Numbered from the stretch's first letter, positions 10,804 to 19,972 are shown. The stretch is DNA of 64,000 nucleotides from Roseomonas genomospecies 6 (GCF_008365375.1 NZ_QOKW01000005.1:248001-312000), one strand, 5' to 3'. The notes: generated from the letters alone by a model not told the origin. Program-made: numbers and translations.

Positions 10804-11505
10804 TCAGACGCCAAGATAACGCTCCTTCAGGGTGGGGTCGGCCAGCAGGGCGGCGGAACTGCCGGACCACACCAGCCGTCCTTTCTCGATGACGTGGTGG
10901 CGGTCGGCGAATCGGGCCAGGGCGGACACGTTCTTGTCCACCACCAGGATCGCCTGCCCCTCGCCCTTCAGGCGGGCAAGGCAGTCCCAGATCTCCTGAC
11001 GGACCAGCGGGGCCAGCCCCTCGGTCGCCTCGTCGAGGATCAGGAGCTTCGGATTGGTCATCAGGGCGCGCCCGACGGCGAGCATCTGCTGCTCCCCGCC
11101 CGACAGGTTGCGGGCGAGGTTGCCGGCGCGCTCGGCCAGCCGGGGGAACAGGGCGTGGACCCGCTCCACCGTCCAGGGATCGCGCCGCGCGAAGCGGTTG
11201 GCGGCGGTGGCGATCAGGTTCTCGCGCACGGTCAGGGTGGGGAAGACCTGCCGCCCCTCCGGCACCAGGGCGATGCCGGCCCGCGCGATGCGGTGCGGCG
11301 GGCGGCCCGCGATCTCCGCGCCCTCGAAGGTGATGGACCCGCCGGTCGGCGCCACGAGGCCCATGATGGCCTTGATGGTCGTGGTCTTGCCCATGCCGTT
11401 GCGGCCCATCAGCGTCACCGCCTCGCCCGCATCGATGGACAGCTCCATACCGAACAGCGCCTGGCTGGAGCCATAGGCGGCGGTCAGGTTGGCGACGCGC
11501 AGCAT
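10804..11505 (-). CDS. livF: Branched-chain-type ABC transporter ATP-binding protein LivF
   Basis: Second ATPase of a hydrophobic-amino-acid-family importer; 233 residues. Walker A GRNGMGKTTT near residue 34, signature LSGGEQQMLAVGRAL near 134, Walker B LLILDEATEGLAP near 156 and a switch region (here VVDKN instead of the common VEQN). The stop-start junction with livG overlaps by one base. Substrate specificity lies with the binding protein, so a leucine/isoleucine/valine role is not assured. Confidence 0.94.
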   Translation of the reverse strand: MLRVANLTAAYGSSQALFGMELSIDAGEAVTLMGRNGMGKTTTIKAIMGLVAPTGGSITFEGAEIAGRPPHRIARAGIALVPEGRQVFPTLTVRENLIATAANRFARRDPWTVERVHALFPRLAERAGNLARNLSGGEQQMLAVGRALMTNPKLLILDEATEGLAPLVRQEIWDCLARLKGEGQAILVVDKNVSALARFADRHHVIEKGRLVWSGSSAALLADPTLKERYLGV

Positions 11506-12263
11506 CAGGCGACCTCCAGCTCGTCACCCAGATAGGCTTCGCGCACCGCCGGGTCGTTTCGGATCTGCTCCGGGGTGCCGCTGGCGAGGTCCTTGCCGCG
11601 CACCAGCACGGTGATGCGATCGGCCAGGGCGAAGACGGCGTCCATGTCGTGCTCCACCAGCAGGATCGTCACGCCGCCCTTCAACTCCTGGAGAAGCTCC
11701 ACCATGCGGGCGGAGTCCTCCGGCCCCATGCCGGCCATCGGCTCGTCCAGCAGAAGCAGCCGCGGCCCGGTCGCCAGGGCCATCGCCAGTTCAAGCTGCC
11801 GCTTCTCGCCGTGGGCCAGCGCGTCGGCGCGGGTGTCGGCGCGCGCGCCCAAGCCCACCCGCTCCAGCACCGCGCGGGCGGGGTCCGCCAGCCGCCGGTC
11901 GCGCCCGGCGTCGCGCCAGAAGCGGAAGCTGTGCCCGGCATGCGCCTGCACCGCCAACGCCACATTGTCCAGCGCGGTGAAGCTGGGGAAGATCGAGGTG
12001 ATCTGGAAGCTGCGCGCCAGCCCGCGTTGCGCACGCTTGTGGACAGGCAGGCGGGTCACGTCGCGCCCGTCGAACAGGATCGTTCCGGAATCGGGGGGCA
12101 ACTCACCGGAGAGCTGGCCGATCAGGGTGGTCTTGCCGGCCCCGTTCGGGCCGATCAGGGCGTGCAGCTCTCCCTCCGCGACGGAGAGCGAGAGACCATC
12201 GGTCGCGGCCAGGCCGCCGAAGCGCTTGACGAGCGAGTCGGTGCTGAGCAGGACGCGGCTCAC
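11505..12263 (-). CDS. livG: Branched-chain-type ABC transporter ATP-binding protein LivG
   Basis: First ATPase of the importer; 252 residues from the GTG at 12263, which overlaps the livM stop (GTGA). Walker A GPNGAGKTTL near residue 37, the LivG-typical RSFQITSIFPSFTALDNV near 85, signature region LAHGEKRQLELAMAL near 150 and Walker B LLLLDEPMAGMGPED near 170, then VEHDMDAVFALADRI. Operon order is binding protein, livH, livM, livG, livF. Confidence 0.94.
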   Translation of the reverse strand: MSRVLLSTDSLVKRFGGLAATDGLSLSVAEGELHALIGPNGAGKTTLIGQLSGELPPDSGTILFDGRDVTRLPVHKRAQRGLARSFQITSIFPSFTALDNVALAVQAHAGHSFRFWRDAGRDRRLADPARAVLERVGLGARADTRADALAHGEKRQLELAMALATGPRLLLLDEPMAGMGPEDSARMVELLQELKGGVTILLVEHDMDAVFALADRITVLVRGKDLASGTPEQIRNDPAVREAYLGDELEVA

Positions 12264-13279
12264 GGACGCCTCCCGGCGACGACGCCCCACAGGCCCTTGC
12301 GGGCGTACAGCACCAGGAGGATCAGCACCGGACCCAGCACGATCTTCCAATGCTCGCCCAGCCCGGCGTGGGCGAGGTCCATCAGCTCCGGCACGAACTC
12401 CTCCAGCAGCAGGAGCGCGGCGGCGCCCAGGACGGGACCGATCAGCGTGCCGATGCCGCCCAGGACGACCATCACGATCAGGTCGCCCGACCGGCTCCAA
12501 TGCAGATATTGCGGCCCGACGAACATCGTCGCGTTGGCGAGCAGAGCCCCGGCCAGCCCGGCCAGCACCCCGGCGATGACGAAGGCGGCGAGCTTGTAGC
12601 GGGTGACCGGGTAGCCGAGCGCCGCCATGCGCCGCTCGTTGTCCTTGGCGCCGCGGATCACCCGCCCGAAGCGGGAATTGACCAGCCGCCAGCCGATAAC
12701 CAGCGCGGCCACCAGGAGCCCCAGAACCACGTAATAGAAGGTCGTGTGGTCGGCGATGTTCAGAGGGGCGGGCAGGGTGGAGCGGCTCCACAGCGCGATG
12801 CCGTCGTCGCCGCCGTAAGCCTTCAGCCCGGTCATCAGGTAGAACAGCATCTGGGCGAAGGCCAGCGTGATCATGATGAAGGGCACGCCGGTGGTGCGCA
12901 GCGAGATCGCCCCGACGGGCAAGGCCGCGAGCGCCCCCGCCAGCATGGCCAGCGGCCAGACGATCAGCCCGTTCACCGTGCCGGGAAGGCCGAACAGCGT
13001 CGATCCGTCCGACTGGTGGGCGAACAGGATGCCGACGACATAGCCGCCGATGCCGACGAAGGCCGCGTGCCCGAAGCTGACCATCCCGCCGAAGCCAAGG
13101 ATCAGGTCCAAACTGACCGCCGCCAGCGCAAAGACCAGGATGCGCGTCGCCAGCCGCACGTAGAAGGGCTCCCCCATCCAGTCGGCGACGGTGGGAAGCG
13201 CCAGCGCCACGGCCAGCAGGATCAGCAGGGCAATGCGGGGGCGGGTGAACAGGGCTGTTCGGGTCGCGGTCGGGAGCAT
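12260..13279 (-). CDS. livM: Branched-chain-type ABC transporter permease LivM
   Basis: Inner-membrane permease of about 339 residues with roughly nine hydrophobic spans. The signature GFGGMVSFGHAAFVGIGGYV lies near residue 60, and the EAA-like loop includes VIRGAKDNERRMAALGYPV near 220 followed by GGIGTLIGPVLGAAALLLLEE. The ATG at 13279 is chosen; an in-frame TTG ten codons earlier is possible. A palindromic insertion separates it from livH. Confidence 0.93.
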   Translation of the reverse strand: MLPTATRTALFTRPRIALLILLAVALALPTVADWMGEPFYVRLATRILVFALAAVSLDLILGFGGMVSFGHAAFVGIGGYVVGILFAHQSDGSTLFGLPGTVNGLIVWPLAMLAGALAALPVGAISLRTTGVPFIMITLAFAQMLFYLMTGLKAYGGDDGIALWSRSTLPAPLNIADHTTFYYVVLGLLVAALVIGWRLVNSRFGRVIRGAKDNERRMAALGYPVTRYKLAAFVIAGVLAGLAGALLANATMFVGPQYLHWSRSGDLIVMVVLGGIGTLIGPVLGAAALLLLEEFVPELMDLAHAGLGEHWKIVLGPVLILLVLYARKGLWGVVAGRRP

Positions 13280-13391
13280 GGAGGGCCGGAAAGGGGGGCG
13301 TTCAACCAATGGGTAAGCCCGTCTTTTCGCACAAATGAACGGGCTTGAACACAGAAGGTCGGGGATTCCGGGTGGACGACAGGGTCTTCAC

Positions 13392-13531
13392 GGGTTGCAC
13401 GGATTTGAACACGGATGACACGGATTTCTTTTTGAGCGTGCTCAGCGCGCGCTGACCCACAAGGCACGCGCCGGGCACGCTCAAGAGATTCCGTAAAATC
13501 CGTGCAATCCGTGTGAATTCCGTTGTCCGCC
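13392..13531. repeat. Long imperfect palindrome between livH and livM
   Basis: About 140 bases able to fold into one extended hairpin. The outer arms are built on ACACGGATG/ACACGGATT units (left) and their complement AATCCGTGCAATCCGTGT (right); the inner arms are TTGAGCGTGC/GCACGCTCAA. It has no coding potential and sits inside the transporter operon. Its 9-base unit spacing resembles the palindrome at 41.9 kb, although the units differ. It may reduce livMGF expression relative to livH; that is inference. Confidence 0.65.
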
Positions 13532-13545
13532 CGGAATCCCGCCCC

Positions 13546-14460
13546 TCAATGCGCCGGGAACAGCCCCTTGGGCTTGATCGCCAGGACCACCGCCATCAGC
13601 ACGTAGATCGCCATGGAGGCAAGCGCGGCCCCGGCGGCGCTGGCGTTGGCCGCGTCCATCACCAGACGGAAGGCGGTGGGCAGAAGGGCACGTCCCAGTG
13701 TGTCCACCATGCCGACCAGCAGGGCGCCGGCCAGCGCCCCGCGGATCGACCCGATGCCGCCGATCACGATGACCACGAAGGTCAGGATCAGGATCTGCTC
13801 TCCCATGCCGACCTGCACGGCCAGCACCGGCCCGGCCATGGCGCCGGCCAGCCCGGCCAGCCCGCAGCCCAGCGCGAAGACCAGCCCGAACAGCAGCCGG
13901 ACGTCCACCCCCAGCGCCATCACCATCTCGCGGTTGGTGGCTCCGGCGCGGATCAGCATGCCGACCCGCGTGCGGGCGATCAGCAGCCACAGGAACACCG
14001 CCACCGCGATGCCCACGGCCAGGATCGCCAGCCGGAAGGCCGGGTATTTCAGCCCGAACAGGTCCACCGTCCCGGCCAGCGCCGCGGGCGGGTTCAGGAA
14101 GATGGGGACCGGGCCGAAGATGATCTTCACCAGCTCGTTGAAGAACAGGATCAGCCCGAAGGTCGCCAGCACCTGATCGAGATGGTCGCGGCGGTAGAGC
14201 GTGCGCAGCGCCACCGCCTCCACCGCCAGCCCCAGCAGCGCCGTCAGCAGCACCGCCGCCGCCAGCGCCAGCGGGAAGCTGCCCAGCACCGGCACCAGCG
14301 CCGCCGTCAGGTAGGCGCCGACCATGTAGAAGGTGCCGTGGGCGAGGTTGATGAGGTCCATGATGCCGAAGACGAGCGTCAGCCCGGCGGCCATCAGGAA
14401 CAGCATCACGCCGAGCTGAAGCCCGTTCAGCCCCTGTTCGGCGAGAAGGAGCGCGTCCAT
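13546..14460 (-). CDS. livH: Branched-chain-type ABC transporter permease LivH
   Basis: 304-residue inner-membrane permease. The N-terminus LQLGVMLFLMAAGLTLVFGI followed by MDLINLAHGTFYMVGAY is diagnostic of LivH. The cytoplasmic loop RAGATNREMVMALGVDVR near 190 and GGIGSIRGALAGALLVGMVD near 245 are also typical. It lies 22 bases after the binding-protein gene and is co-transcribed with it. Confidence 0.95.
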   Translation of the reverse strand: MDALLLAEQGLNGLQLGVMLFLMAAGLTLVFGIMDLINLAHGTFYMVGAYLTAALVPVLGSFPLALAAAVLLTALLGLAVEAVALRTLYRRDHLDQVLATFGLILFFNELVKIIFGPVPIFLNPPAALAGTVDLFGLKYPAFRLAILAVGIAVAVFLWLLIARTRVGMLIRAGATNREMVMALGVDVRLLFGLVFALGCGLAGLAGAMAGPVLAVQVGMGEQILILTFVVIVIGGIGSIRGALAGALLVGMVDTLGRALLPTAFRLVMDAANASAAGAALASMAIYVLMAVVLAIKPKGLFPAH

Positions 14461-14482
14461 GCCCAGATCCCCGGTGTCGGGC

Positions 14483-15649
14483 TTACTTCATCGGGCAGTC
14501 TTTGACGTAGGCGTCGGCGTGGTTGGTGAAGACCGTGGCGACGGTCTTGTTGGTCACGGCCCCGTCCGCACCCTTCACCACCTCGCGCAGGTAGATGTTG
14601 TGGATCGGGTAATGGTTGGTGTTGAAGGCCACCTCGCCGCGCAGGCTCTGCATCTTGGCGGTGCGCAGCGCCGCCCGCAGCTTGTCCTTGTCCTTGAGGT
14701 CGCCGCCGACCGCCGTCACCGCCGCGTCGATCAGCAGCGCCGTGTCGTAACCCTGGGCGGCGTACATGGACGGGATGCGCCCGAACTTGGCCTTGAAATC
14801 GGCGACGAACTTCCGGTTGGCGGCGTTGTCGAGGTCGGGGCTCCACTGGGCGGAGTTCTTGACGCCGAGAGCGGACTCGCCGACCGCCGCCAGGATGTCC
14901 TGGTCGAAGGAGAAGCCGGGGCCGAACAGCGGCACCGCGCCCTTCAGCCCGGCCTGCTCGAACTGCTTGATGAAGTTGATGCCCATGCCGCCGGGGTAGA
15001 AGACGTAGACGGCGTCCGGCGCCGCGGCCTTGAGCTGCGCCAGTTCCGCCGCGTAGTCGAGCTGCCCGACCTGGGTGTAGACCTCGCCCGCGACCTCGCC
15101 CTTGTAGTAGCGCTTGAAGCCGGCCAGACCGTCCTTGCCCGCCGGGTAGTTGGGGGCCATCAGATAGACCTTCTTGAACCCCTCGTCCTGGACATGCTTG
15201 CCCACGGCCTCGTGGATCTGGTCGTTCTGGTAGGCGGCGTTGAAGAAGTACGGGTTGCACTGCGCGCCCGCCAACTGCGACGGGCCGGCGTTCGGGCTGA
15301 TGAAGAAGGTCTGCCCGCCGGCCAGGGTCGGCAGCATCGCCAGCGCGAGGTTCGACCAGACCACGCCGGTCACGATCGGCACGCGGTCGCGCTCCACCAT
15401 GCGGTTGGCGAGGCCGACGGCGACGTCCGGCTTCTGCTGGTCGTCCGCCTCGATGATCTGGGTGTCCTGCCCGCCCAGCTTGCCGCCCGCATGCTCCACC
15501 GCCAGCGCGAAGCCGTCGCGGATGTCGATGCCCAGACCGGCGCCGGGGCCGGACAGGGTGGTGATCATGCCGATCTTCAGCGTGTCCGCCGCCGCCGGGG
15601 TGGCGAGCAGGGCCAGCGCGGAGGCCAGCGTAAGCAGGTTGCGGGTCAT
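14483..15649 (-). CDS. Periplasmic substrate-binding protein of the Liv-type ABC importer
   Basis: 388 residues with a cleavable signal peptide (MTRNLLTLASALALLATPAAA, cut before DTLKIG). The mature part opens LKIGMITTLSGPGAGLGIDIRDGF, the type I (LivJ/AmiC-like) periplasmic-binding fold. It contains VVWSNLALAMLPTLA, FISPNAGPSQL and YDTALLIDAAV. This branch of the family often binds aromatic or other carboxylates rather than leucine, so the ligand is unknown. First gene of the operon 15649-9972; the hydrolase at the end may hint at the substrate. Confidence 0.9.
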   Translation of the reverse strand: MTRNLLTLASALALLATPAAADTLKIGMITTLSGPGAGLGIDIRDGFALAVEHAGGKLGGQDTQIIEADDQQKPDVAVGLANRMVERDRVPIVTGVVWSNLALAMLPTLAGGQTFFISPNAGPSQLAGAQCNPYFFNAAYQNDQIHEAVGKHVQDEGFKKVYLMAPNYPAGKDGLAGFKRYYKGEVAGEVYTQVGQLDYAAELAQLKAAAPDAVYVFYPGGMGINFIKQFEQAGLKGAVPLFGPGFSFDQDILAAVGESALGVKNSAQWSPDLDNAANRKFVADFKAKFGRIPSMYAAQGYDTALLIDAAVTAVGGDLKDKDKLRAALRTAKMQSLRGEVAFNTNHYPIHNIYLREVVKGADGAVTNKTVATVFTNHADAYVKDCPMK

Positions 15650-15700
15650 GACGGTCCAGCCTCCAGAGGTATTATGATTGATTTATGGGCAGCGCGAATT

Positions 15701-16339
15701 TCAGGCGGCCTGTTTGCGTCCGTCCGCCCAATCACGCGCCGTGGACGGGCGGCCCTCGGCGTCGATCAGGCCACGGGCGAAGAGTTCCTCGACATGGCGG
15801 ATGAAGAAGGCGGCGGTGCTTTCCCGCTCCCAGTGTTCCATCCAGTTCTGTTCCAGGAAGGCGAGGATCGCCGGCTGCCCCAGCTCCGCCTCCCACAGCA
15901 CGCCCAGCAGGGAGGTCTGCTGCTCCTCGTGCATGCAGTCCTCGAAGGTCAGCTTCTGCTGGCTGCGCGCTTCCTTGCGCAGCGTCGTCTCCGGCCCCGG
16001 CCCCAGGCCGAAGTCGTAGAGCGCGCGGCGCTCGGGCGCGGCGACCAGCCAGTGGGCGACCTCATGCACGATGACCGTGGACTCGACGTCGGTGCGGATG
16101 ACTTCCCCGTCCCACATGAAGGAGGCGTTCGGCGGCTCGTCCAGCGTGCCGATGCCGTGGGCGTGAGCCAGACGCACCGCTTCGGCGCGCTGCTCCGGCG
16201 TGTCGACGCCGCCGGGCACCGGCCATGTCGCGGCGATGCGCCGGAAGGCGGCGAGGGGCAGGGGCTTGCCGGCCAGCAGGCGCTCGAAGGTCGCCAGGGC
16301 CTCCGGCATCGTCTCGGCCGGGATCGGAGTCAGGATCAT
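15701..16339 (-). CDS. EpmC/YfcM-like HExxH metalloprotein (candidate elongation factor P hydroxylase)
   Basis: 212 residues. The segment STVIVHEVAHWLVAAPERRA followed by LYDFGLGPGPE lies near residues 87-117. E. coli EpmC (YfcM), which hydroxylates the lysylated lysine of EF-P, has the same arrangement as I recall it: HEISHW, then a basic RRELVDFG, then an acidic segment before a hydrophobic helix. Here FEDCMHEEQQ follows near 133. The HExxH pair plus a downstream acid is the known iron-binding set. The rest diverges, so it may be a distant relative of different function. No efp or epmAB gene is in the window. Confidence 0.6.
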   Translation of the reverse strand: MILTPIPAETMPEALATFERLLAGKPLPLAAFRRIAATWPVPGGVDTPEQRAEAVRLAHAHGIGTLDEPPNASFMWDGEVIRTDVESTVIVHEVAHWLVAAPERRALYDFGLGPGPETTLRKEARSQQKLTFEDCMHEEQQTSLLGVLWEAELGQPAILAFLEQNWMEHWERESTAAFFIRHVEELFARGLIDAEGRPSTARDWADGRKQAA

Positions 16340-16402
16340 GATGGGAAAGGCGGTCCGGGGTGCGCAATGGCCCCTATTTGCCCAATGGAACGGGCGCGGC
16401 GC

Positions 16403-16444
16403 AAGAAAAACCCCTCTTCCATCAGATCGCGATGGAAGAGGGGT
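16403..16444 (-). terminator. Rho-independent terminator after the chemoreceptor gene
   Basis: On the minus strand the stem ACCCCTCTTCCATC/GATGGAAGAGGGGT is followed by TTTTTCTTG. It begins 14 bases beyond the chemoreceptor stop codon. Confidence 0.85.
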
Positions 16445-16458
16445 GAAGAAGAAGCCCG

Positions 16459-18468
16459 TCAGGCGGCCCGCATGTCGGTCAGGAAGCGCGAGACGAAGCC
16501 GCGCAGATCCTCCGCCTCTCCGGTCAGCCCGTCGGCGGCGTCCAGCACCTGACGGGAGGCGTCGCCGGTGGCTTCCGCCGCCTGGGTCACCCCGGCGATG
16601 TTGCCGGACACCTCCTGCGTGCCGCGGGCGGCCTGCTGGACGTTGCGGCTGATCTCGCGGGTGGCCGCACCCTGCTCCTCCACCGCGGCGGCGATGGTGG
16701 TGGAGATGTGGCTGATCTCGCCGATCACCCGGCCGATCTCGGCGATGGCGGCGGCGGCCTCGCGGCTGACCTGCTGGATGCCGGCGATCTGCCCGGAGAT
16801 ATCCTCCGTCGCCTTGGCGGTCTGGTTGGCGAGGCTCTTGACCTCCGACGCGACGACGGCGAAGCCCTTGCCGGCCTCACCCGCGCGGGCGGCCTCGATG
16901 GTGGCGTTCAGCGCCAGCAGGTTGGTCTGGCTGGCGATGTCGTTGATGAGCTGCACCACCTCGCCGATGCGCTGGGCGGCATCGACCAGACCGCGCACGG
17001 TGGCGTCGGTCCGCTCGGCGGTGCTGACCGCCTGCCCGGCGATGCCGTTGCTCTGGGCGACCTGCCGGCTGATCTCCTGGATGGAGCTGGACAGCTCCTC
17101 CGCGGCGGCGGCGACGGTCTCCACATTGGCGGTGGCCTGGGTGGAGGCGGTGGCGACGGCGCTGGCCTGCCGGGTGGTCTGCTCCGCCGTGGCCGACATG
17201 CCCTGGGCCGTGCTGTTGAGCTGGGTGGCGGCGGCGGAGACCCGGGACAGCACCTCCATCACCATACGGTCGAAGTCACGGGTCAGGGAGTCGATCCGCT
17301 CCGACCGCTCGCGGCGGGCCTCATGCTCGGACGCCTGCTCGGCGGCCAGACGGTCGGCCTCGATCAGGCTGTGCTTGAAGACCTCCACGGCCTTGGCCAT
17401 GCCGCCGATCTCGTCGCCGCGGTCCAGGCCGGGCACATCCACCCGGCGGTCGCCGCCGGCCAGACGGGTCATCGTGCTGGTCATCGACACGATGGGCCGC
17501 GACAGGCCGCGCCCGATCAGCAGCGCGGAGATCAGCCCCAGCAGGACGGCGGCCGCGGCGGCGGCGGTGGTCATCGTCCGGGCGTCGTCGATGTTCGCCG
17601 TGGCGGTCGTGCCGAGCGCCGCCTGCTGGCGGACGCTGGCGTCGCGGAGCTGCTCCACCCGCGCGTTGACGGTCGGGCCGAGCGTTTCCAGCACCTGCGA
17701 GACCAGCTCGTCCCGCTGGGTGGTGGCGACGACCACCTTCTCGAACTGGGTGGCGAAGACGCGCTGATAGGCCAGGAAGGACGAGGCGCCCCGGCGCCGC
17801 TCCAGCTCGGTCAGCTTGGCCAGCATCGCGTTGCCGCGTTCGCGCGCGCTCTGAAGCTCCTTGCGGAAGGCGTCGGCGGTCTCCGCCGAGCCGGCGGTCA
17901 GGAAGCGGTTGGCGTGGTTGCGGGCGGCCAGGAAATGGCGGGCCGCCATGCCCGCCTGATAGGCGGCTTCGGTGTCGCCGTCCCCATAGGCGCTGTCCAT
18001 CACGGCGATCAGCGCCTTCTCCATCTTGGCCCCGAGGTCCAGAAGCTCCGCCGACGCCTCGTTGCGGGTGGCCTGGAACTCCATGATGCGGGTGAAGGCG
18101 TCGCGGTACCGGGTCAGCTCCTCGTCCATCTGAGTCACCGTGCGGTTCAGCGCCGGCTCGGTGAACAGGGCCTTCGCCCCGTCGATCCGCTGGTCGAGGT
18201 CGGTCGCCAGCGTGCCCACCGTATGGGCGGCCTCCTCGCTGCCGGTGAGCAGGAAGGTCTTGGCCTGAAGCTGGACCTCCAGCATCGTCGCCTGGATGCG
18301 CCCGACCTCCGCGGTCTGGCGGGCCAGGGTCTGATAGGTCGCGAAGCCGTCCCTGGCGTCCGTCAGGGCATGGACGCCGACGCCGCCGATGGCGATCAGG
18401 AAGAGGAGAACCCCGGCGTTCGCGGCCGTGATCTTGGTTCCGACCCGCAGATGGTTGAGCAGGCTCAT
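16459..18468 (-). CDS. Methyl-accepting chemotaxis protein
   Basis: 669-residue transmembrane chemoreceptor. A short cytoplasmic start, TM1 near 14-36, a long helical periplasmic sensor (about 37-300, without cysteines), TM2 near 305-330 (TTAAAAAAVLLGLISALLIG), a HAMP domain (LSRPIVSMTSTMTRLAGGD) and a methylation/signalling domain. The hairpin tip INDIASQTNLLALNATIEAA lies near 540, followed by GKGFAVVASEVKSLA. There is no C-terminal CheR-docking pentapeptide. The start is the ATG at 18468, with GGAG about 11 bases before; an ATG at 18507 is in frame. The ligand is unknown. A terminator closes the gene. Confidence 0.93.
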   Translation of the reverse strand: MSLLNHLRVGTKITAANAGVLLFLIAIGGVGVHALTDARDGFATYQTLARQTAEVGRIQATMLEVQLQAKTFLLTGSEEAAHTVGTLATDLDQRIDGAKALFTEPALNRTVTQMDEELTRYRDAFTRIMEFQATRNEASAELLDLGAKMEKALIAVMDSAYGDGDTEAAYQAGMAARHFLAARNHANRFLTAGSAETADAFRKELQSARERGNAMLAKLTELERRRGASSFLAYQRVFATQFEKVVVATTQRDELVSQVLETLGPTVNARVEQLRDASVRQQAALGTTATANIDDARTMTTAAAAAAVLLGLISALLIGRGLSRPIVSMTSTMTRLAGGDRRVDVPGLDRGDEIGGMAKAVEVFKHSLIEADRLAAEQASEHEARRERSERIDSLTRDFDRMVMEVLSRVSAAATQLNSTAQGMSATAEQTTRQASAVATASTQATANVETVAAAAEELSSSIQEISRQVAQSNGIAGQAVSTAERTDATVRGLVDAAQRIGEVVQLINDIASQTNLLALNATIEAARAGEAGKGFAVVASEVKSLANQTAKATEDISGQIAGIQQVSREAAAAIAEIGRVIGEISHISTTIAAAVEEQGAATREISRNVQQAARGTQEVSGNIAGVTQAAEATGDASRQVLDAADGLTGEAEDLRGFVSRFLTDMRAA

Positions 18469-18880
18469 GATCGGGAAAACTCCGGATGAGGCTGATGGTT
18501 TAGACATCAAACATGGCAGCGTCGGATTACTAATTCATTAAGTGTGCCAACCGGCCGGCAAGGGGCGGGGAAGACTCCGGGCAGGGCCGTCCGGAGTCTT
18601 CGTGTACCGTTGGGAAGGCTTCTATCCTTCCGGGTTCTGGCGGATGGATGGAGGCTTGGAATATTTGTCCTGCCCGCGGCGTTAGCTCATGGCGACGGGC
18701 CGTTCCGGCGCCGGTTCCAGCGGCATGCTGGTCACGGCTTAGGCCGTGGTTGGTCACAATAGAGGCGTTTTGCTCATCCCCATGTATCGTGCTATATGCC
18801 AAAGGGCTAAGCGCCCCGCCGGGGACGCCTGCCCGGACCCCATCCTCCCGGCTCGTGATGATCTGACCCAACGGCCGGCC
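18469..18880. other. Divergent intergenic region with hairpin and possible promoter
   Basis: 412 bases between the divergent chemoreceptor and glycosyltransferase genes, AT-richer than its surroundings. It contains a perfect 10-bp hairpin AAGACTCCGG/CCGGAGTCTT (18571-18600). It also has a plausible rightward promoter TTGCTC, 17 bases, TATATG (18770-18798), about 80 bases before the glycosyltransferase start. No gene is visible. Confidence 0.4.
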
Positions 18881-19972
18881 ATGTCCCTGACCGACGCGCC
18901 CACCCTGGTGGCACCCGCCCATGCCGGCGATGCCCCGTCCGCCCCGAAGCCCTCGCGCTCCGCCCGCATGAAGCGGGGGCGCCTGTCGGTGGTGATCCCC
19001 TTCTACAACGAAGGCCCCAACATCGCGGCGCTGTTCGACCGGCTGGTGCCGGTGCTCGACCGGCTGGACGCGGAATGGGAGGTCGTCTGCGTGAACGACG
19101 GCAGTCGCGACGACACGCTGGACCGCCTGCTGGACGTGCACGACGCCGATCCGCGGGTGAAGGTGGTCGATCTGTCGCGCAACTTCGGCAAGGAGCTGGC
19201 CCTGTCCGCGGGGTTGCGCCACACCACCGGCGACGCCGTGGTGCCGATGGACGCCGATCTCCAGCACCCGCCGGAGCTGCTACCCCAGTTCCTCGCCAAA
19301 TGGCGGGAGGGTTACGACGTGATCGTCGCCGTGCGCAACGCGCGGGTGGGGCAGAGCCTGAAGCACCGGATGTTCGCGCGCGCCTTCTACTGGATCTTCG
19401 ACAACCTGTCGGAAATCCGGCTGCCGCGCGAAGTCGGCGATTTCCGGCTGATGGACCGGCGGGTGGTGGACGTCATCAACCGGATGCCGGAGCGCACGCG
19501 CTTCATGAAGGGCATCTTCGCCTGGGTCGGCTTCCGGCAGGCCAGCATCCCCTATGAGCAGGGGGAGCGCGCGGGCGGCGAGACCAAATGGGGGTTCACG
19601 AAGCTGCTGAGCCTGTCCTTCGACGGGCTGACCGCCTTCTCCACCTTTCCGCTTCGGGTGTGGAGCCTGGTGGGCATGGCGATTTCCGGCTTCGCCTTCG
19701 TCTACATCCTGCTGCGCCTTCTGCGCACCCTGTTCTACGGCATCGACGTGCCCGGCTACGAATCGCTGCTGGCTGCGGTGCTGTTCATGGGCGGCATCCA
19801 GCTCCTCACGCTGGGCATCATCGGCGACTACATCGGGCGCGTGTTCAACGAGGTGAAGGGGCGCCCCCTCTACATCGTCCGCTCCGCGCACGGGTTCGAG
19901 GACGAGACCGCCGCGCCGGTGACCAATCCGGGCGCCCACCGCCGGCCCGGGATCGAGGACCGCCCTGCATGA
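18881..19972 (+). CDS. Family 2 membrane glycosyltransferase (polyprenyl-phosphate sugar transferase type)
   Basis: 363 residues. GT-A catalytic domain starting LSVVIPFYNEGPNIAALFDR near residue 30, VNDGSRDDT near 68, the metal-site MDADLQHPPELLPQFL near 122 and RNFGKELALSAGL. Two C-terminal transmembrane spans follow (about 255-280 and 295-315), the GtrB/ArnC/DPM1 arrangement that loads a sugar onto undecaprenyl phosphate. The ATG at 18881 is chosen; upstream in-frame sequence is not conserved. It is coupled to the next gene by an ATGA overlap, fitting a donor-synthase/transferase pair. Confidence 0.9.
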   Translation: MSLTDAPTLVAPAHAGDAPSAPKPSRSARMKRGRLSVVIPFYNEGPNIAALFDRLVPVLDRLDAEWEVVCVNDGSRDDTLDRLLDVHDADPRVKVVDLSRNFGKELALSAGLRHTTGDAVVPMDADLQHPPELLPQFLAKWREGYDVIVAVRNARVGQSLKHRMFARAFYWIFDNLSEIRLPREVGDFRLMDRRVVDVINRMPERTRFMKGIFAWVGFRQASIPYEQGERAGGETKWGFTKLLSLSFDGLTAFSTFPLRVWSLVGMAISGFAFVYILLRLLRTLFYGIDVPGYESLLAAVLFMGGIQLLTLGIIGDYIGRVFNEVKGRPLYIVRSAHGFEDETAAPVTNPGAHRRPGIEDRPA

